Positions 8,990 through 18,136 are shown, counted from the stretch's first letter. The stretch: DNA of 64,000 bases from Kutzneria buriramensis (GCF_003387475.1 NZ_QUNO01000017.1:1-64000), one strand, 5' to 3'. The notes: generated from the sequence alone by a model not told the origin. Numbers and translations are program-made.

Positions 8990-10012
8990 ATGAGACGTTG
9001 GCGGAGCGTGGTCGCAGTCCTCGGCTTGCTGGTATTGGCCACGGGCTGCACCCCATCGAACACGGCCGAAAATTCGACCGGCGACTCGTTCGGCAACGGA
9101 TCGGTGACACTACGCATCGGCGATCAACAGAAAAGCCTGGAACTGCCGCTGCAGTTGTCCGGGCAGTTGGCGGACCTGCCGTACAAGGTCCAGTTCGACC
9201 AGTTCAACAGTGGGCCCCTGGTGGACCAGGCGTTCTCCGCCGGAGCCGTCGACGCCGGGTTCATGGGCGACACTCCGGCGATGTTCGCCCAGGCCAGCGG
9301 GATTGCCGTGCAGGTGGTCACGGTGAGCAGGACCGACGGCCCCTACGACTGGCTGGTGGCACGGCCGGGCAGTGGCATCCACACCCTGGCCGATCTGAGG
9401 GGCAAGAAGGTCGCGACCACCAAGGACACCGCGCCGCACGGCTTCCTGCTGCGCGCACTGGCGAAGGCCGGGCTGAGCCAGCACGACATCACGCTGGTCG
9501 ACGTGCCGTTGCTGCAATTGGGAAACATCCTGCAGTCGGGCACGGTCGACGCCGCCACCGTCAGCGTCCAACAGGCGGTCAACTACCAGAACCAGAACCC
9601 CGACGCGGTCCGTCTGGTCAGCGCGCAGCAGATCGCGCCGACCTACGGGTTCGGTCTGGCCACCCGCACGGCGTTGGCCGACCCGGCGAAGCTGGCCGCG
9701 CTGGAGGACTTCGCCCGTCGGCTGGTGTTGGCCAACGTCTGGAAACGCGGCCACGTCGACCAGTGGATCAGCGCCTACTACGTGCAGTACCAGAAGCAGA
9801 CGCCGGCGAACGCGAAAATCATCTATGACGGCTCCGGCGCGACCACCTATATTCCGGTCGACGACACCGTACGCGCAAATCAACAGCATCAGGCCGACCT
9901 GTTCCTGCAGAACGGCCTGATCTCGAAGCCGGTCGATTTCACCGCACAGTTCGATCCGACCGTCATCGGCGAGTTCAACAAGGCCATCTCCGCCGTCACC
10001 GGACAGCAGTAG
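8990..10012 (+). CDS. Sulfonate-type ABC transporter, SsuA-like binding lipoprotein
   Basis: This 340-residue lipoprotein has a lipobox ending at Cys20 (LATGC). The mature sequence has the SsuA/TauA features: LRIGDQQKSLELPLQLSGQL, AGAVDAGFMGDTPAMFAQASG, and LADLRGKKVATTKDTAPHGFLLRAL. These proteins capture alkanesulfonates, taurine or related sulfur compounds outside the membrane. The ATG follows a GGGAGAGG-like site; a two-codon frame (ATG TCA TGA) overlaps just before it. It heads a four-gene operon with a TauD-like dioxygenase, permease and ATPase. Confidence 0.9.
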   Translation: MRRWRSVVAVLGLLVLATGCTPSNTAENSTGDSFGNGSVTLRIGDQQKSLELPLQLSGQLADLPYKVQFDQFNSGPLVDQAFSAGAVDAGFMGDTPAMFAQASGIAVQVVTVSRTDGPYDWLVARPGSGIHTLADLRGKKVATTKDTAPHGFLLRALAKAGLSQHDITLVDVPLLQLGNILQSGTVDAATVSVQQAVNYQNQNPDAVRLVSAQQIAPTYGFGLATRTALADPAKLAALEDFARRLVLANVWKRGHVDQWISAYYVQYQKQTPANAKIIYDGSGATTYIPVDDTVRANQQHQADLFLQNGLISKPVDFTAQFDPTVIGEFNKAISAVTGQQ

Positions 10013-10038
10013 CACCGAAACCGAAACGGAGAACACGC

Positions 10039-11007
10039 ATGACCGCGGTACAGGACACACCCACCGGCACGATCACGGTTCGGCCGGTCGCCGGCCACAT
10101 CGGCGCCGACATCTCCGACGTCGACATCTCGCGGCCGTTGGACGAGCGGACGGTGGCCGAGATCCGGGACGCGCTGCACCGGTACAAGGTGATCTTCTTC
10201 CGGGACCAGGTCCTCGACCACGCCACCCAGATCGCCTTCGGCCGCCAGTTCGGCGAGCTGACCTACGCCCACCCGCACGACGACGCCCCGCCGACCGAGC
10301 ACCCGGAGATCTTCACCATCGACCCGCGCCGGTACGAGGACCGCTACGGCGCCGACTTCCGCAAGGCGATCCGCCGGCAGTACAGCTACTTCAACGGGTG
10401 GCACACCGATGTCACCGCCGCGGTGAACCCGCCGGCCGCGTCGATCCTGCGCGCCGACGTCGTGCCGGAGATCGGTGGCGACACCCAGTGGACGAACCTG
10501 GTCTCGGCCTACGAGGGTCTGTCCGAGCCGGTCCGCCGCTTCGTGGACACCCTGCGCGCCGAGCACCGGTACGGCGGCTCACGGCCTGCGGAGGACAACA
10601 GCGCCTATGCCAAGCGCATCAACGACAACCTGCTGGTCGCCGTGCACCCGGTGGTGCGGGTCCACCCGGTCACCGGCGAGCGGGCGCTGTTCGTCAACCC
10701 TGGCTTCACCAGCCACATCGTCGACGTGTCGCCCGCCGAGAGCCGCGCCATCCTGGAGTTGCTGTACGCGGAGATCACCCGGCCCGAGTACACGGTGCGG
10801 TTCCGCTGGGAAGCCGGCAGCGTGGCGTTCTGGGACAACCGCGCCACCGCCCACCTCGCGCCGCGCGACATCGAGCACCTGGACCTCCAGCGGCGGCTGC
10901 ACCGCATCACGCTGATCGGCGACGTGCCCAAGGGGCCGGACGGCCGCGAGTCGGACCTGGTGGCCGGCAAGCCGTTCACGAACGAGCACACCGTCGTCGT
11001 CGACTGA
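10039..11007 (+). CDS. TauD/TfdA family dioxygenase
   Basis: This 322-residue 2-oxoglutarate dioxygenase has WHTD (His122, Asp124), the distal His272 in NRATAHLAP, and FFRDQ near residue 53. It lies between the SsuA-like binding protein and the SsuC-like permease, so its substrate is probably what the importer brings in: it would hydroxylate the carbon next to the sulfonate and release sulfite. It differs clearly from the other TauD-like protein at 3813-4739, so the island probably handles two substrates. Confidence 0.9.
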   Translation: MTAVQDTPTGTITVRPVAGHIGADISDVDISRPLDERTVAEIRDALHRYKVIFFRDQVLDHATQIAFGRQFGELTYAHPHDDAPPTEHPEIFTIDPRRYEDRYGADFRKAIRRQYSYFNGWHTDVTAAVNPPAASILRADVVPEIGGDTQWTNLVSAYEGLSEPVRRFVDTLRAEHRYGGSRPAEDNSAYAKRINDNLLVAVHPVVRVHPVTGERALFVNPGFTSHIVDVSPAESRAILELLYAEITRPEYTVRFRWEAGSVAFWDNRATAHLAPRDIEHLDLQRRLHRITLIGDVPKGPDGRESDLVAGKPFTNEHTVVVD

Positions 11008-11042
11008 CGCACGGCGGTCCGACTACCGACACGGGACATCGC

Positions 11043-11918
11043 ATGTCGACAATCGACGCGCTGACGGCGGCCGGGTCCCCGGCCCCGGCTTTCCGGGAGG
11101 GCCGCCGGGAACTGGTCGAGGCCCGCACCGTCGGCGGCCGGCCCGGGTGGCGTGTTCCGCTGCCCCGGCCGGTCCGCCGGCTGGCCGGACCGGTGCTGCT
11201 GGTCGTGATCTGGCAACTGCTCGGCTCGCTGGGCGTGGTGTCCGACGCCGTGCTGGCGCCGCCGAGCGCGGTGCTGGCCGCCGGCTGGGACCTGGCCAGC
11301 ACCGGCGAGTTGTCCGCCAACCTGGTGGCCTCGCTGGTCCGCGCGGCCGACGGGCTGGCCATCGGCGTGACCGTCGGGCTGGCGCTCGCGGTGCTGGCGG
11401 GACTGTTCCGGCTCGGCGAGGACCTACTCGACTCCACCATGCAGATCCTGCGTGCGTTGCCGGTGCTGGGCCTGGTGCCGCTGGTGATCATCTGGTTCGG
11501 CGTCGGCGAGGTGCCGAAGGTGGCGCTGGTGGTGTTCGCCACCCTGTTCCCGGTCTACATCAACACCTACGCCGCGATCCGCGGCGTGGACAACCGGCTG
11601 GTCGAGTCCGGTCGGGCCTTCGGGCTCGGCCGGCTAGGCCTGGTCCGGCACGTGATCCTGCCCGGCGCGGTGCCCGGTTTCCTCGTCGGACTGCGCTATG
11701 CCCTGACGACCAGCTGGCTGGTTCTGGTCATCGCGGAACAGCTCAACGCGACCACCGGGGTCGGCTACCTGATGAACGAGGCGCAGACCTGGAACCGCAC
11801 GGACATCATCGTGTTGGGGCTGCTCATCTACGGCGTGCTCGGCCTGGCCTCGGACGCGCTGGTGCGGTTGCTGGAGCGCCGGCTGTTGGTGTGGCGGCGC
11901 GGATTCGGCGGAGCGTGA
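11043..11918 (+). CDS. Sulfonate-type ABC transporter permease, SsuC-like
   Basis: This 291-residue permease has about six membrane segments. The BPD inner-membrane loop is recognisable as ESGRAFGLGRLGLVRHVILPGAVPG, and the strand LRALPVLGLVPLVIIWFGVGE is typical of SsuC/TauC. I chose the ATG at 11043, 35 bases after the dioxygenase stop; the frame upstream of it is a shadow of the dioxygenase gene. It forms the membrane channel for the SsuA-like receptor. Confidence 0.88.
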   Translation: MSTIDALTAAGSPAPAFREGRRELVEARTVGGRPGWRVPLPRPVRRLAGPVLLVVIWQLLGSLGVVSDAVLAPPSAVLAAGWDLASTGELSANLVASLVRAADGLAIGVTVGLALAVLAGLFRLGEDLLDSTMQILRALPVLGLVPLVIIWFGVGEVPKVALVVFATLFPVYINTYAAIRGVDNRLVESGRAFGLGRLGLVRHVILPGAVPGFLVGLRYALTTSWLVLVIAEQLNATTGVGYLMNEAQTWNRTDIIVLGLLIYGVLGLASDALVRLLERRLLVWRRGFGGA

Positions 11919-11922
11919 CCAC

Positions 11923-12639
11923 TTGACGACGACAACGACGCCGGCGGTGCGGGTGACCGGCCTGCGCCGGGCGTACGGTGAGCGAGAAGTGCTGGCGGGG
12001 CTGGACCTGGAGATCGCGCCGGGCGAGTTCGTCGCGCTGCTGGGCCGCAGTGGCTCCGGCAAGAGCACCATGCTGCGCGCGCTGGCCGGGCTCGACCCGG
12101 ACTACGCCGGCAGCGTGCTCGTGGCCCCTCGCCGGGCCGTGGTGTTCCAGGAACCACGGCTGCAACCCTGGAAACGGGTAGTGGACAACGTGGCCATCGG
12201 GCTGCCGGGCAGGGACGCTCGATCACGTGCCCGGCAAGCGCTTGCGGAGGTCGGCCTGGCCGGACACGAGCGGGCCTGGCCGGCCACGCTGTCCGGCGGC
12301 GAGGCGCAGCGGGCAGCACTGGCGCGGGCGCTGGTGCGCGAGCCGGATCTGCTCCTGCTGGACGAGCCGTTCGGCGCCCTGGACGCGCTGACCCGGATCC
12401 GGATGCACGCGCTGCTGCGGCAACTGTGCGCGCGGCACCGGCCGGCCGTGCTGCTGGTCACCCACGACGTGGACGAGGCGATCATGCTCGCCGACCGGAT
12501 CACCGTGCTCGGCGAGGACGGCCGGCTCGGCTCCGACGTGCCGGTCCGGCTGGCCGGCCCGCGGCAGCGCGACACGACGGAATTCGGGGCGTTGCGCGCC
12601 CACCTGCTCACCGAACTCGGGGTCACCGAATCCGAATGA
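11923..12639 (+). CDS. Sulfonate-type ABC transporter ATP-binding protein, SsuB-like
   Basis: This 238-residue ABC ATPase has Walker A GRSGSGKST (residues 41-49), signature LSGGEAQR, Walker B LLLLDEPFGALDALTR and switch THDVDEA, the SsuB/TauB pattern. The start is a TTG four bases after the permease stop, giving MTTTTTPAVRVTG. A GTG nine codons downstream is an alternative. It is the last gene of the operon, with a hairpin terminator 26 bases beyond the stop. Confidence 0.88.
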   Translation: MTTTTTPAVRVTGLRRAYGEREVLAGLDLEIAPGEFVALLGRSGSGKSTMLRALAGLDPDYAGSVLVAPRRAVVFQEPRLQPWKRVVDNVAIGLPGRDARSRARQALAEVGLAGHERAWPATLSGGEAQRAALARALVREPDLLLLDEPFGALDALTRIRMHALLRQLCARHRPAVLLVTHDVDEAIMLADRITVLGEDGRLGSDVPVRLAGPRQRDTTEFGALRAHLLTELGVTESE

Positions 12640-12664
12640 CCACGGTAAGCACCAGTCATGGGAC

Positions 12665-12703
12665 CGACATGAGCCGTGGTCGTCACGAGCATGGCTCATG
12701 TCG
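12665..12703. terminator. Hairpin terminator after SsuB-like gene
   Basis: CGACATGAGCC at 12665-12675 pairs perfectly with GGCTCATGTCG at 12693-12703. It lies between the convergent ATP-binding gene and the carbonic anhydrase remnant, so it could end transcription from either side. No U-tract is visible, which is usual in high-GC actinomycetes. Confidence 0.6.
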
Positions 12704-12709
12704 AGCGGG

Positions 12710-13063
12710 TCAGGCGACCTCAATACCGGTCTCGGTCTGGACGGCGGCCTTGAACTCGTCGTCGGTGAAGGTCAGCATGCCGCAGTCGGTGCGGTGGATG
12801 AGGATCACCTCACGGGTGCCGAGCAGGCGCTGGCTGATGGCGAATGAACGGATCTCGTCCTCGGTGACGACGCCGCCCGCGTTGCGGATGACATGGGCGT
12901 CGCCCTCGGCGAGTCCCAGAATGGCGTAGACGTTGAGACGAGCGTCCATGCGTGCGACGACAGCGATGTGCTTGGCGGTGGCAGGGGCAGCCTGGTGACA
13001 GGCTTCGTCGAACAGGCGGAGGCGTCGGGTCGGCCGGAAGGCCTCGAGCGACGTCGTGCCCAT
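12710..13063 (-). pseudogene. Beta-carbonic anhydrase remnant, zinc ligands lost
   Basis: The frame encodes 117 residues clearly homologous to the first two thirds of an actinomycete beta-carbonic anhydrase (KHIAVV, DARLNVYAILGLAEGDAHVIRNAGG, then DEIRSFAISQRLLGT). It stops after TGIEVA, where the family normally continues for about 50 residues. The zinc-binding Cys before MDARL is Arg (CGC for TGC). The zinc-binding His in the HHTDCG motif is also Arg (HRTDCG, CGC for CAC). Each is one transition. The N-terminus is also aberrant. I read it as a decaying gene rather than an active hydratase. The start is uncertain (13063 or 13075). Confidence 0.75.
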
Positions 13064-13169
13064 GGCCCAGCTCATGCCGGGCGACACGACCGGTCGCGGT
13101 GATCGTCGAACGCAGGTCGTTTGCGGCTCTTCAGGGTTTCGCGTCCTTCTCTGCTCGGCGGCAGCTCGG

Positions 13170-13850
13170 TCACCCCTTCCTGGGCAGGTAGCCGTAGAGG
13201 AAGGTGTGTACGCCGGCACGGGCGACGCGGTCGATCTCGGACTCGAGGGCAGTGGTGCTGACCTCGGCGCGACCGATGGTGGCGTCGGTGATGAGCGCCA
13301 TGAACTGCTGGGCGGCGAGTTCGGGATCGGGCATGACCAGCAGGCCGCGGTCGGCCAGGAGGGCCATCCGGGCGGCCAGGGCGCGGCGAGCACGGAAGGG
13401 GCCGGCTTCCTGCCAGCTGCGCACGACCTCGCGGGGGAAGCGGTCGGACTCCGCCCGCAGCCGACGCACGACACGGAAATGGTCCTCGAAGTCCGGATTG
13501 GGCCGGACCCATTCCTTGGCCAGCGCGATCAGCGCGCTCTCGAGGTCGGTGACGACACCGAGGTGCTGCTCGACGAGGGCCTCCCGGGTGACGGCGACCC
13601 GGGTGGAGCTCTCCAGCAGCACAGTGGAGAACAACTCCTCCTTGTTCTCGAAGTGGTTGTAGATGGTCCTGGTCGAGACGTCGGCCTCGGCGGCGATCAT
13701 GTCGATGCTGGCGCCGAGGTAGCCGACGCGGCCGAACACCCGCAGCGCCCCGTCGAGGATGGCGCGGCGCTTCTGTGTGCGGCGACGCGGCGCGCTCGTG
13801 GTCGGTCCGGTCACTCCCACTCCTCGGGAAGTCGTCGGGTTCCGCGGCAC
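13170..13850 (-). CDS. TetR/AcrR family transcriptional regulator
   Basis: This 226-residue protein has a TetR DNA-binding domain at about residues 24-72: RRTQKRRAILDGALRVFGRVGYLGASIDMIAAEADVSTRTIYNHFENKEELF. The ligand-binding C-terminus resembles the AefR-like group. It is divergent from an AIF-like flavoprotein gene that starts 84 bases away, and a small inverted repeat lies between them. By the usual pattern it would repress that flavoprotein. An internal GTG at codon 11 is an alternative start. Confidence 0.88.
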   Translation of the reverse strand: MPRNPTTSRGVGVTGPTTSAPRRRTQKRRAILDGALRVFGRVGYLGASIDMIAAEADVSTRTIYNHFENKEELFSTVLLESSTRVAVTREALVEQHLGVVTDLESALIALAKEWVRPNPDFEDHFRVVRRLRAESDRFPREVVRSWQEAGPFRARRALAARMALLADRGLLVMPDPELAAQQFMALITDATIGRAEVSTTALESEIDRVARAGVHTFLYGYLPRKG

Positions 13851-13859
13851 TAATTGCCA

Positions 13860-13870
13860 TACACGTTGTA
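13860..13870. promoter_or_regulatory. Possible TetR operator
   Basis: TACACGTTGTA has symmetric TACA/TGTA arms around a three-base centre. It lies 10 bases before the TetR start and about 65 bases before the flavoprotein start, where a divergently acting repressor would bind. The arms are short, so this is tentative. Confidence 0.35.
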
Positions 13871-13934
13871 CTTTACCTCAGGGCGGGGACCGTGCCGCGC
13901 CACGTGCCGGTTCGGCTGGGGGATGAGGAGATCG

Positions 13935-15023
13935 ATGAGCACTACCGTTGCTGTCGTCGGTGGTGGCTACGGCGGCGTCACCGCCGCGAAGGCCCTTGAC
14001 GAGTTCGCCGACGTGGTCCTGGTCGAACCGCGGGACGCCTTCGTGCACAATGTGGCCATCCTGCGGCAGCTGGTCGACCCGGACTGGTCGGGGCGGCTCT
14101 TCTTCCCGTACGACCGGCTGCTGGCCCGCGGCAGGGTGATCCGCGACCGGGCGATCGCCGTGGACGCCACCGGAGTGATGCTCGGTTCCGGCGATCACGT
14201 GCCGGCCGACTACATCGTGCTGGCGACCGGCGCGCACTACCCGTTCCCGGCCAAGGTCGAGGAACTCACCGCCGACGAAGCCGCGGCCACGCTGCGCACC
14301 GCCCACGACGCCCTCGCCGGCGTCACCGGCGCGCTGCTGCTCGGCGCGGGCCCGGTCGGCCTGGAACTCGCCGGCGAGATCAAGGCCAGGTGGCCGGGGA
14401 CCGCCGTGACGATCGTGGACCCGGCGCCGGACATCCTCGGCGCGACCGCGCTGCCCGGGGAGCTGCGGGCCGAGCTCCGGCGGCAGCTCGACGAGCTGGG
14501 CGTCGAACTGGTGCTGGGCACTGCTCTCCGGGCGGACCCGCCAGGCCGGCCCGGTGACGCCGGCACGTTCACCGTGACGACGGAGTCCGGTCGGGACATC
14601 ACCGCCGGCATCTGGTTCCGTTGCCACGGCGTGGTTCCCACCACCAGCTACGCCGGTGGCTCGCTGGCCGCCGCCCGCGACGCCCGCGGGCACCTGGTCG
14701 TCAACCCCGACCTGCGGATCCCCGGGCACCCCACCATCTTCGCCATCGGCGATGTGACCGCGATCCCGGAGGCCAAGATGGCCAAGGCCGCCGAGCAGCA
14801 GGCCGTGGTCGCCGCCGCCAACATCCGGACGCTCATCGAGGGCGGCGGCGAGCTGGCGACCTACTCCCCCGCTTCACCCGGCATCGCGCTGCCACTGGGC
14901 CCCGCGGGCGGCGCGTCCTACAACGAACAGGTCGGCGTGCTGGGCGCGGCCCAGACGTCCCAGATCAAGGGCTCGAGCCTGCGCGTCGACTCCTACCTTC
15001 GACTGCTCAACCTGGACCAGTGA
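13935..15023 (+). CDS. AIF/FSP1-like NAD(P)/FAD oxidoreductase
   Basis: This 362-residue two-dinucleotide-binding flavoprotein has an FAD motif VVGGGYGGV at residues 6-14, a second Rossmann motif LLLGAGPVGLELA near 137, and the flavin-binding AIGDVTAIPE near 275. The pattern fits type II NADH dehydrogenase or AIF/FSP1-like quinone reductases. GAGGAG lies four bases before the chosen ATG. It is divergent from the TetR gene. Its electron acceptor is unknown. Confidence 0.87.
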   Translation: MSTTVAVVGGGYGGVTAAKALDEFADVVLVEPRDAFVHNVAILRQLVDPDWSGRLFFPYDRLLARGRVIRDRAIAVDATGVMLGSGDHVPADYIVLATGAHYPFPAKVEELTADEAAATLRTAHDALAGVTGALLLGAGPVGLELAGEIKARWPGTAVTIVDPAPDILGATALPGELRAELRRQLDELGVELVLGTALRADPPGRPGDAGTFTVTTESGRDITAGIWFRCHGVVPTTSYAGGSLAAARDARGHLVVNPDLRIPGHPTIFAIGDVTAIPEAKMAKAAEQQAVVAAANIRTLIEGGGELATYSPASPGIALPLGPAGGASYNEQVGVLGAAQTSQIKGSSLRVDSYLRLLNLDQ

Positions 15024-15082
15024 GCGGCCGGTGGCGGCGTCCTCAACCAGCAGGTTCGCGCCGCCCTCAGCCGCCCGGGAGA

Positions 15083-15580
15083 CTACTGCAGCCCGGCCCG
15101 AACCGACGTGATGCGCTGGGTGTTGAAGCCGAGCCAGTGCATGCGGCCGATGTAGCGGGCGTGTTCGACCTTGATGCAGCGGTCCATGATCACGGTCACG
15201 CCGCCCTCCTCCGCGATCCGCCCGCCCTCGGCGTTGATCACGTCGAACTGGCTCCAGAGCGCGCCGGCGCCGATGCGCACCGTCTGCTCGGCGATCTCCG
15301 GCAGCGCATCGGGCGCCCGGAAGACGTTGACGATGTCCACCGGCTCCGGCACGTCGAGCAGGCTCGCGTAGCTGGTCTCGCCGAGGATCTCCGAGACCTT
15401 GGGGTTCACCGGGACGACCCGGTAGCCGTGCCGCTTGAGGTAGTAGCCGACGAAGTAGCTGGCGCGCAGCTCGTTGTTCGACAGGCCCACGATCGCGATG
15501 GTCCTCGCGGTGTTGAGGACCCGCTGGATCTCGAGGGGATCCTGGTAGCGCTGGGGCACGGTCATCTGGGGCACGGTCAT
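15083..15580 (-). CDS. CoA-binding domain protein (YccU-like)
   Basis: This 165-residue single-domain Rossmann protein of the CoA_binding family has TIAIVGLSNNELRASYFVGYYLKRHGYRVVPVNP near residues 28-61 and ETSYASLLDVPEPVDIVNVFR after it. Its ATG overlaps the metY stop by four bases, so the two are coupled. The N-terminus reads MTVPQMTVPQ, a perfect duplication of 15 bases, so the original start may be the second ATG at 15565. Its biochemical role is not established. Such genes commonly follow metY in actinomycetes. Confidence 0.85.
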   Translation of the reverse strand: MTVPQMTVPQRYQDPLEIQRVLNTARTIAIVGLSNNELRASYFVGYYLKRHGYRVVPVNPKVSEILGETSYASLLDVPEPVDIVNVFRAPDALPEIAEQTVRIGAGALWSQFDVINAEGGRIAEEGGVTVIMDRCIKVEHARYIGRMHWLGFNTQRITSVRAGLQ

Positions 15581-16914
15581 GCGGACGCGACCTCCTCCCG
15601 CACAGTGGCGGCGACGTGGACGAAACCCTGTTCGAGGTCCCACACCAAATCCTCGACCGACTCGGTGCCGACCGACAGGCGCACCGTGCCCGGGCGGACG
15701 CCCGCCGCCAGCAGTTCCTCGTCGGACAACTGGCGGTGCGTGGTGCTGGCCGGATGGATGACCAGACTCTTCGCGTCCCCGACGTTCGCCAGATGCGACC
15801 ACAGGGTAAGGCCGCGGATGAGCGCTTGCCCGCCGGCGCTGCCACCCGCGACGTCGAAGGAGAAGACCGCGCCCGCACCGCGCGGCAGGTACTTCTCGAC
15901 CAGGCGGCGGTACGGGTTCGCGGGCAGCCCCGGGTAGGTCACCGCCGACGCGAGGTCGTGGGACGACAGGAACTCCGCGATCCGCCGCGCATTCGCCACG
16001 TGGCGGTCCATGCGCAGCGACAGCGTCTCCATCCCTTGCAGGATCAGGAAGGCATTGAACGGCGACAGCGCGCCGCCCAGGTCGCGCAGCGTCTCGGCCC
16101 GCAGCTTCATCAGGTAGCCGTAGGTCCCGAACGTCTCGTGGAACCGCAGCCCGTGGTAGGCGGGCGACGGGTCCGCGACGACGGGGAACCGCCCGTTGGA
16201 CCAGTCGAACGTGCCGGCTTCGGCGACCACACCGCCGATGCTCGTGCCGTGCCCGCCGAGGAACTTGGTCGCCGAGTGGACGACGATGTCGGCACCCCAC
16301 TCGATCGGGCGGCACAGGTAGGGCGTGGCGAACGTGTTGTCGACGACCAGCGGCACCCCGTGCTCGTGGGCGACGGCCGCCACGGCCTCGATGTCGAGCA
16401 CGTTGCCCGCGGGGTTGCCGATGGTCTCGGCGAAGAACGCCTTGGTCTCCGGGCGCACGGCGGCCCGCCACGCGTCGATGTCGTCGGGGTCGACCCACGT
16501 CAGGTCGACGGTCATCTTGCGCAGCAGGTGTTTGAGCTGGTTCACCGTGCCGCCGTAGAGCGCGGAGGACGAGACGACGTGGTCCCCGGGCTCCAGCAGG
16601 GTGAACAGCGCGGCCGCCTGGGCGGCGATGCCGCTGGCGAAGGCCACCGCGCCGGCCGCGCCCTCCAGGTTCGCGACGCGCTCCTCGAACACCGCGACCG
16701 TGGGGTTCATGATGCGGGAGTAGGTGTTGCCGTACTCCTGCAGGTTGAAGTAGGCGGCCGCGGACTCGGGGTCCTCGAACACGTAGCTCGTCGTCTGGAA
16801 GATCGGCACCGCGCGGGCTCCCGTGTTCGGGTCCGGTCGCTGCCCGGCGTGCAGCTGCCGGGTGTCGAACCCGAACGCGTGCTCCTGCTCGATTCGGGGG
16901 GAATCGTCGGTCAC
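15577..16914 (-). CDS. metY: O-acetylhomoserine sulfhydrylase
   Basis: This 445-residue PLP enzyme of the Cys/Met metabolism family is full length. Landmarks are FDTRQLHAGQRPDPNTGARAVPI at the N-terminus, YSRIMNPTV, and the PLP lysine in HSATKFLGGHG (around residue 222). It condenses O-acetylhomoserine with sulfide to give homocysteine, the point where scavenged sulfur enters methionine synthesis. It lies 13 bases after metX, which makes its co-substrate. Confidence 0.93.
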   Translation of the reverse strand: MTDDSPRIEQEHAFGFDTRQLHAGQRPDPNTGARAVPIFQTTSYVFEDPESAAAYFNLQEYGNTYSRIMNPTVAVFEERVANLEGAAGAVAFASGIAAQAAALFTLLEPGDHVVSSSALYGGTVNQLKHLLRKMTVDLTWVDPDDIDAWRAAVRPETKAFFAETIGNPAGNVLDIEAVAAVAHEHGVPLVVDNTFATPYLCRPIEWGADIVVHSATKFLGGHGTSIGGVVAEAGTFDWSNGRFPVVADPSPAYHGLRFHETFGTYGYLMKLRAETLRDLGGALSPFNAFLILQGMETLSLRMDRHVANARRIAEFLSSHDLASAVTYPGLPANPYRRLVEKYLPRGAGAVFSFDVAGGSAGGQALIRGLTLWSHLANVGDAKSLVIHPASTTHRQLSDEELLAAGVRPGTVRLSVGTESVEDLVWDLEQGFVHVAATVREEVASA

Positions 16915-16927
16915 CAGTACCTCTTTC

Positions 16928-18124
16928 TCACGCGGCCAGGAACCGGCGGACGATCGGCGTCTGTCGTCGTTCTTCCAGCAGGAAGCAGTCGTGGCCGTAC
17001 GGCGCGTCGATGACGTGCAGCTCGGCCGGTTTGCCGAGCGAGCGCAGCGCCGCGTACAGGTCCTCGGACGCGGCGGGCGGGTAGAGCCAGTCGGAGCTGA
17101 ACGCGATCAGCAGCGTCCTGGCCGAGACGTCGGTGAGGGCCTGGGTGAGCGCACCGCCGCCGTACTGCCGCGCGAGGTCGAAGTAGGTCAGGGCGCGCGA
17201 CATCGTCAGGTAGGTGTTGGCGTCGAAGCGCCGGACGAACGAGTCGGCTTGGTGCCGCAGGTAGTTCTCCACCTCGAACTCGGGTTCGGTGAGGGTGTAG
17301 CGGAGGTCGTCGGCGAACTGCAGCCTGCGGCCGAACTTCTCGCCCAGGGCCGGCGCCGAGAGGTAGGTGACGTGCCCGACCATCCGGGCCACGCCCATGC
17401 CGGCGTCGGGGCTGCGGCCCGTGTCGTGGTAGCGGCCGCCCTGCCACGCGGGGTCGCGCATGATGGACTCGCGGGCGATCGCGTTCCACGCCACGCCTTG
17501 CGGGTGCAGGGCGTGGGTGCTGGCGATGACAACGATCGAGTCCACCTGATCGGGGTACAGGATCGCCCATTCGAGGGCCTGCATTCCGCCGAGCGAGCCG
17601 CCGGCCACCGCGGCGAGCCGGTCGATGCCCAGCACGTCGAGGAACGCGCGCTGGGTGCGAACCATGTCGGCCACGGTGAGCACCGGAAAGTCCGGTCCGT
17701 ACGGCCTGCCGGTGGCGGGGTCGACGGACGACGGGCCGGTCGTGCCACGGCAGCCGCCGAGCAGGTTCGTGGACACCACGAAGTACCGGTCGGTGTCGAA
17801 CGCCTTGCCGGGTCCGATCATGCCGTCCCACCAGCCGAGACCGGCGCCGGCCGTGCCGTCGCGGTCCTCGGCGCCGAAGCCGTCCCGTGTGCTCGCCTCG
17901 GGCCGGACCGCGGAGACACCGGCGGCGTGGGCGTCGCCGCTGAGCGCGTGGCACACGAGAATCACGTTGTCGCGCCGTGGTGAGAGGGCGCCGTAGGTCT
18001 CGTATGCGACGCGGACGGGAGACAGCTCGCGGCCGCAATCCAGGCGCACCGGATCGGGCAGGTCGAGGTACCGAGTCCGCACCTCGCCGACGGATCCGGC
18101 GGCCGGCGCCGAGCCGATGACCAT
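16928..18124 (-). CDS. metX: Homoserine O-acetyltransferase
   Basis: This 398-residue alpha/beta-hydrolase-fold acyltransferase has YETYGALSPRRDNVILVCHALSGDAHA near the N-terminus, the nucleophile elbow GGSLGGMQALEW near residue 160, and the C-terminal catalytic His in YGHDCFLL. It activates homoserine for MetY. The sequence alone does not separate acetyl from succinyl use; pairing with metY favours acetyl. A TATGAT -10 box (18131-18136) ends only six bases before the ATG, suggesting a leaderless transcript. Confidence 0.93.
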   Translation of the reverse strand: MVIGSAPAAGSVGEVRTRYLDLPDPVRLDCGRELSPVRVAYETYGALSPRRDNVILVCHALSGDAHAAGVSAVRPEASTRDGFGAEDRDGTAGAGLGWWDGMIGPGKAFDTDRYFVVSTNLLGGCRGTTGPSSVDPATGRPYGPDFPVLTVADMVRTQRAFLDVLGIDRLAAVAGGSLGGMQALEWAILYPDQVDSIVVIASTHALHPQGVAWNAIARESIMRDPAWQGGRYHDTGRSPDAGMGVARMVGHVTYLSAPALGEKFGRRLQFADDLRYTLTEPEFEVENYLRHQADSFVRRFDANTYLTMSRALTYFDLARQYGGGALTQALTDVSARTLLIAFSSDWLYPPAASEDLYAALRSLGKPAELHVIDAPYGHDCFLLEERRQTPIVRRFLAA

Positions 18125-18130
18125 ACCGCC

Positions 18131-18136
18131 ATCATA
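18131..18136 (-). promoter_or_regulatory. -10 box for metX, leaderless
   Basis: TATGAT on the minus strand lies six bases before the metX ATG at 18124. A -10 box so close to the start codon implies transcription starting at the ATG itself, common in actinobacteria. No clear -35 box is visible. Confidence 0.4.
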
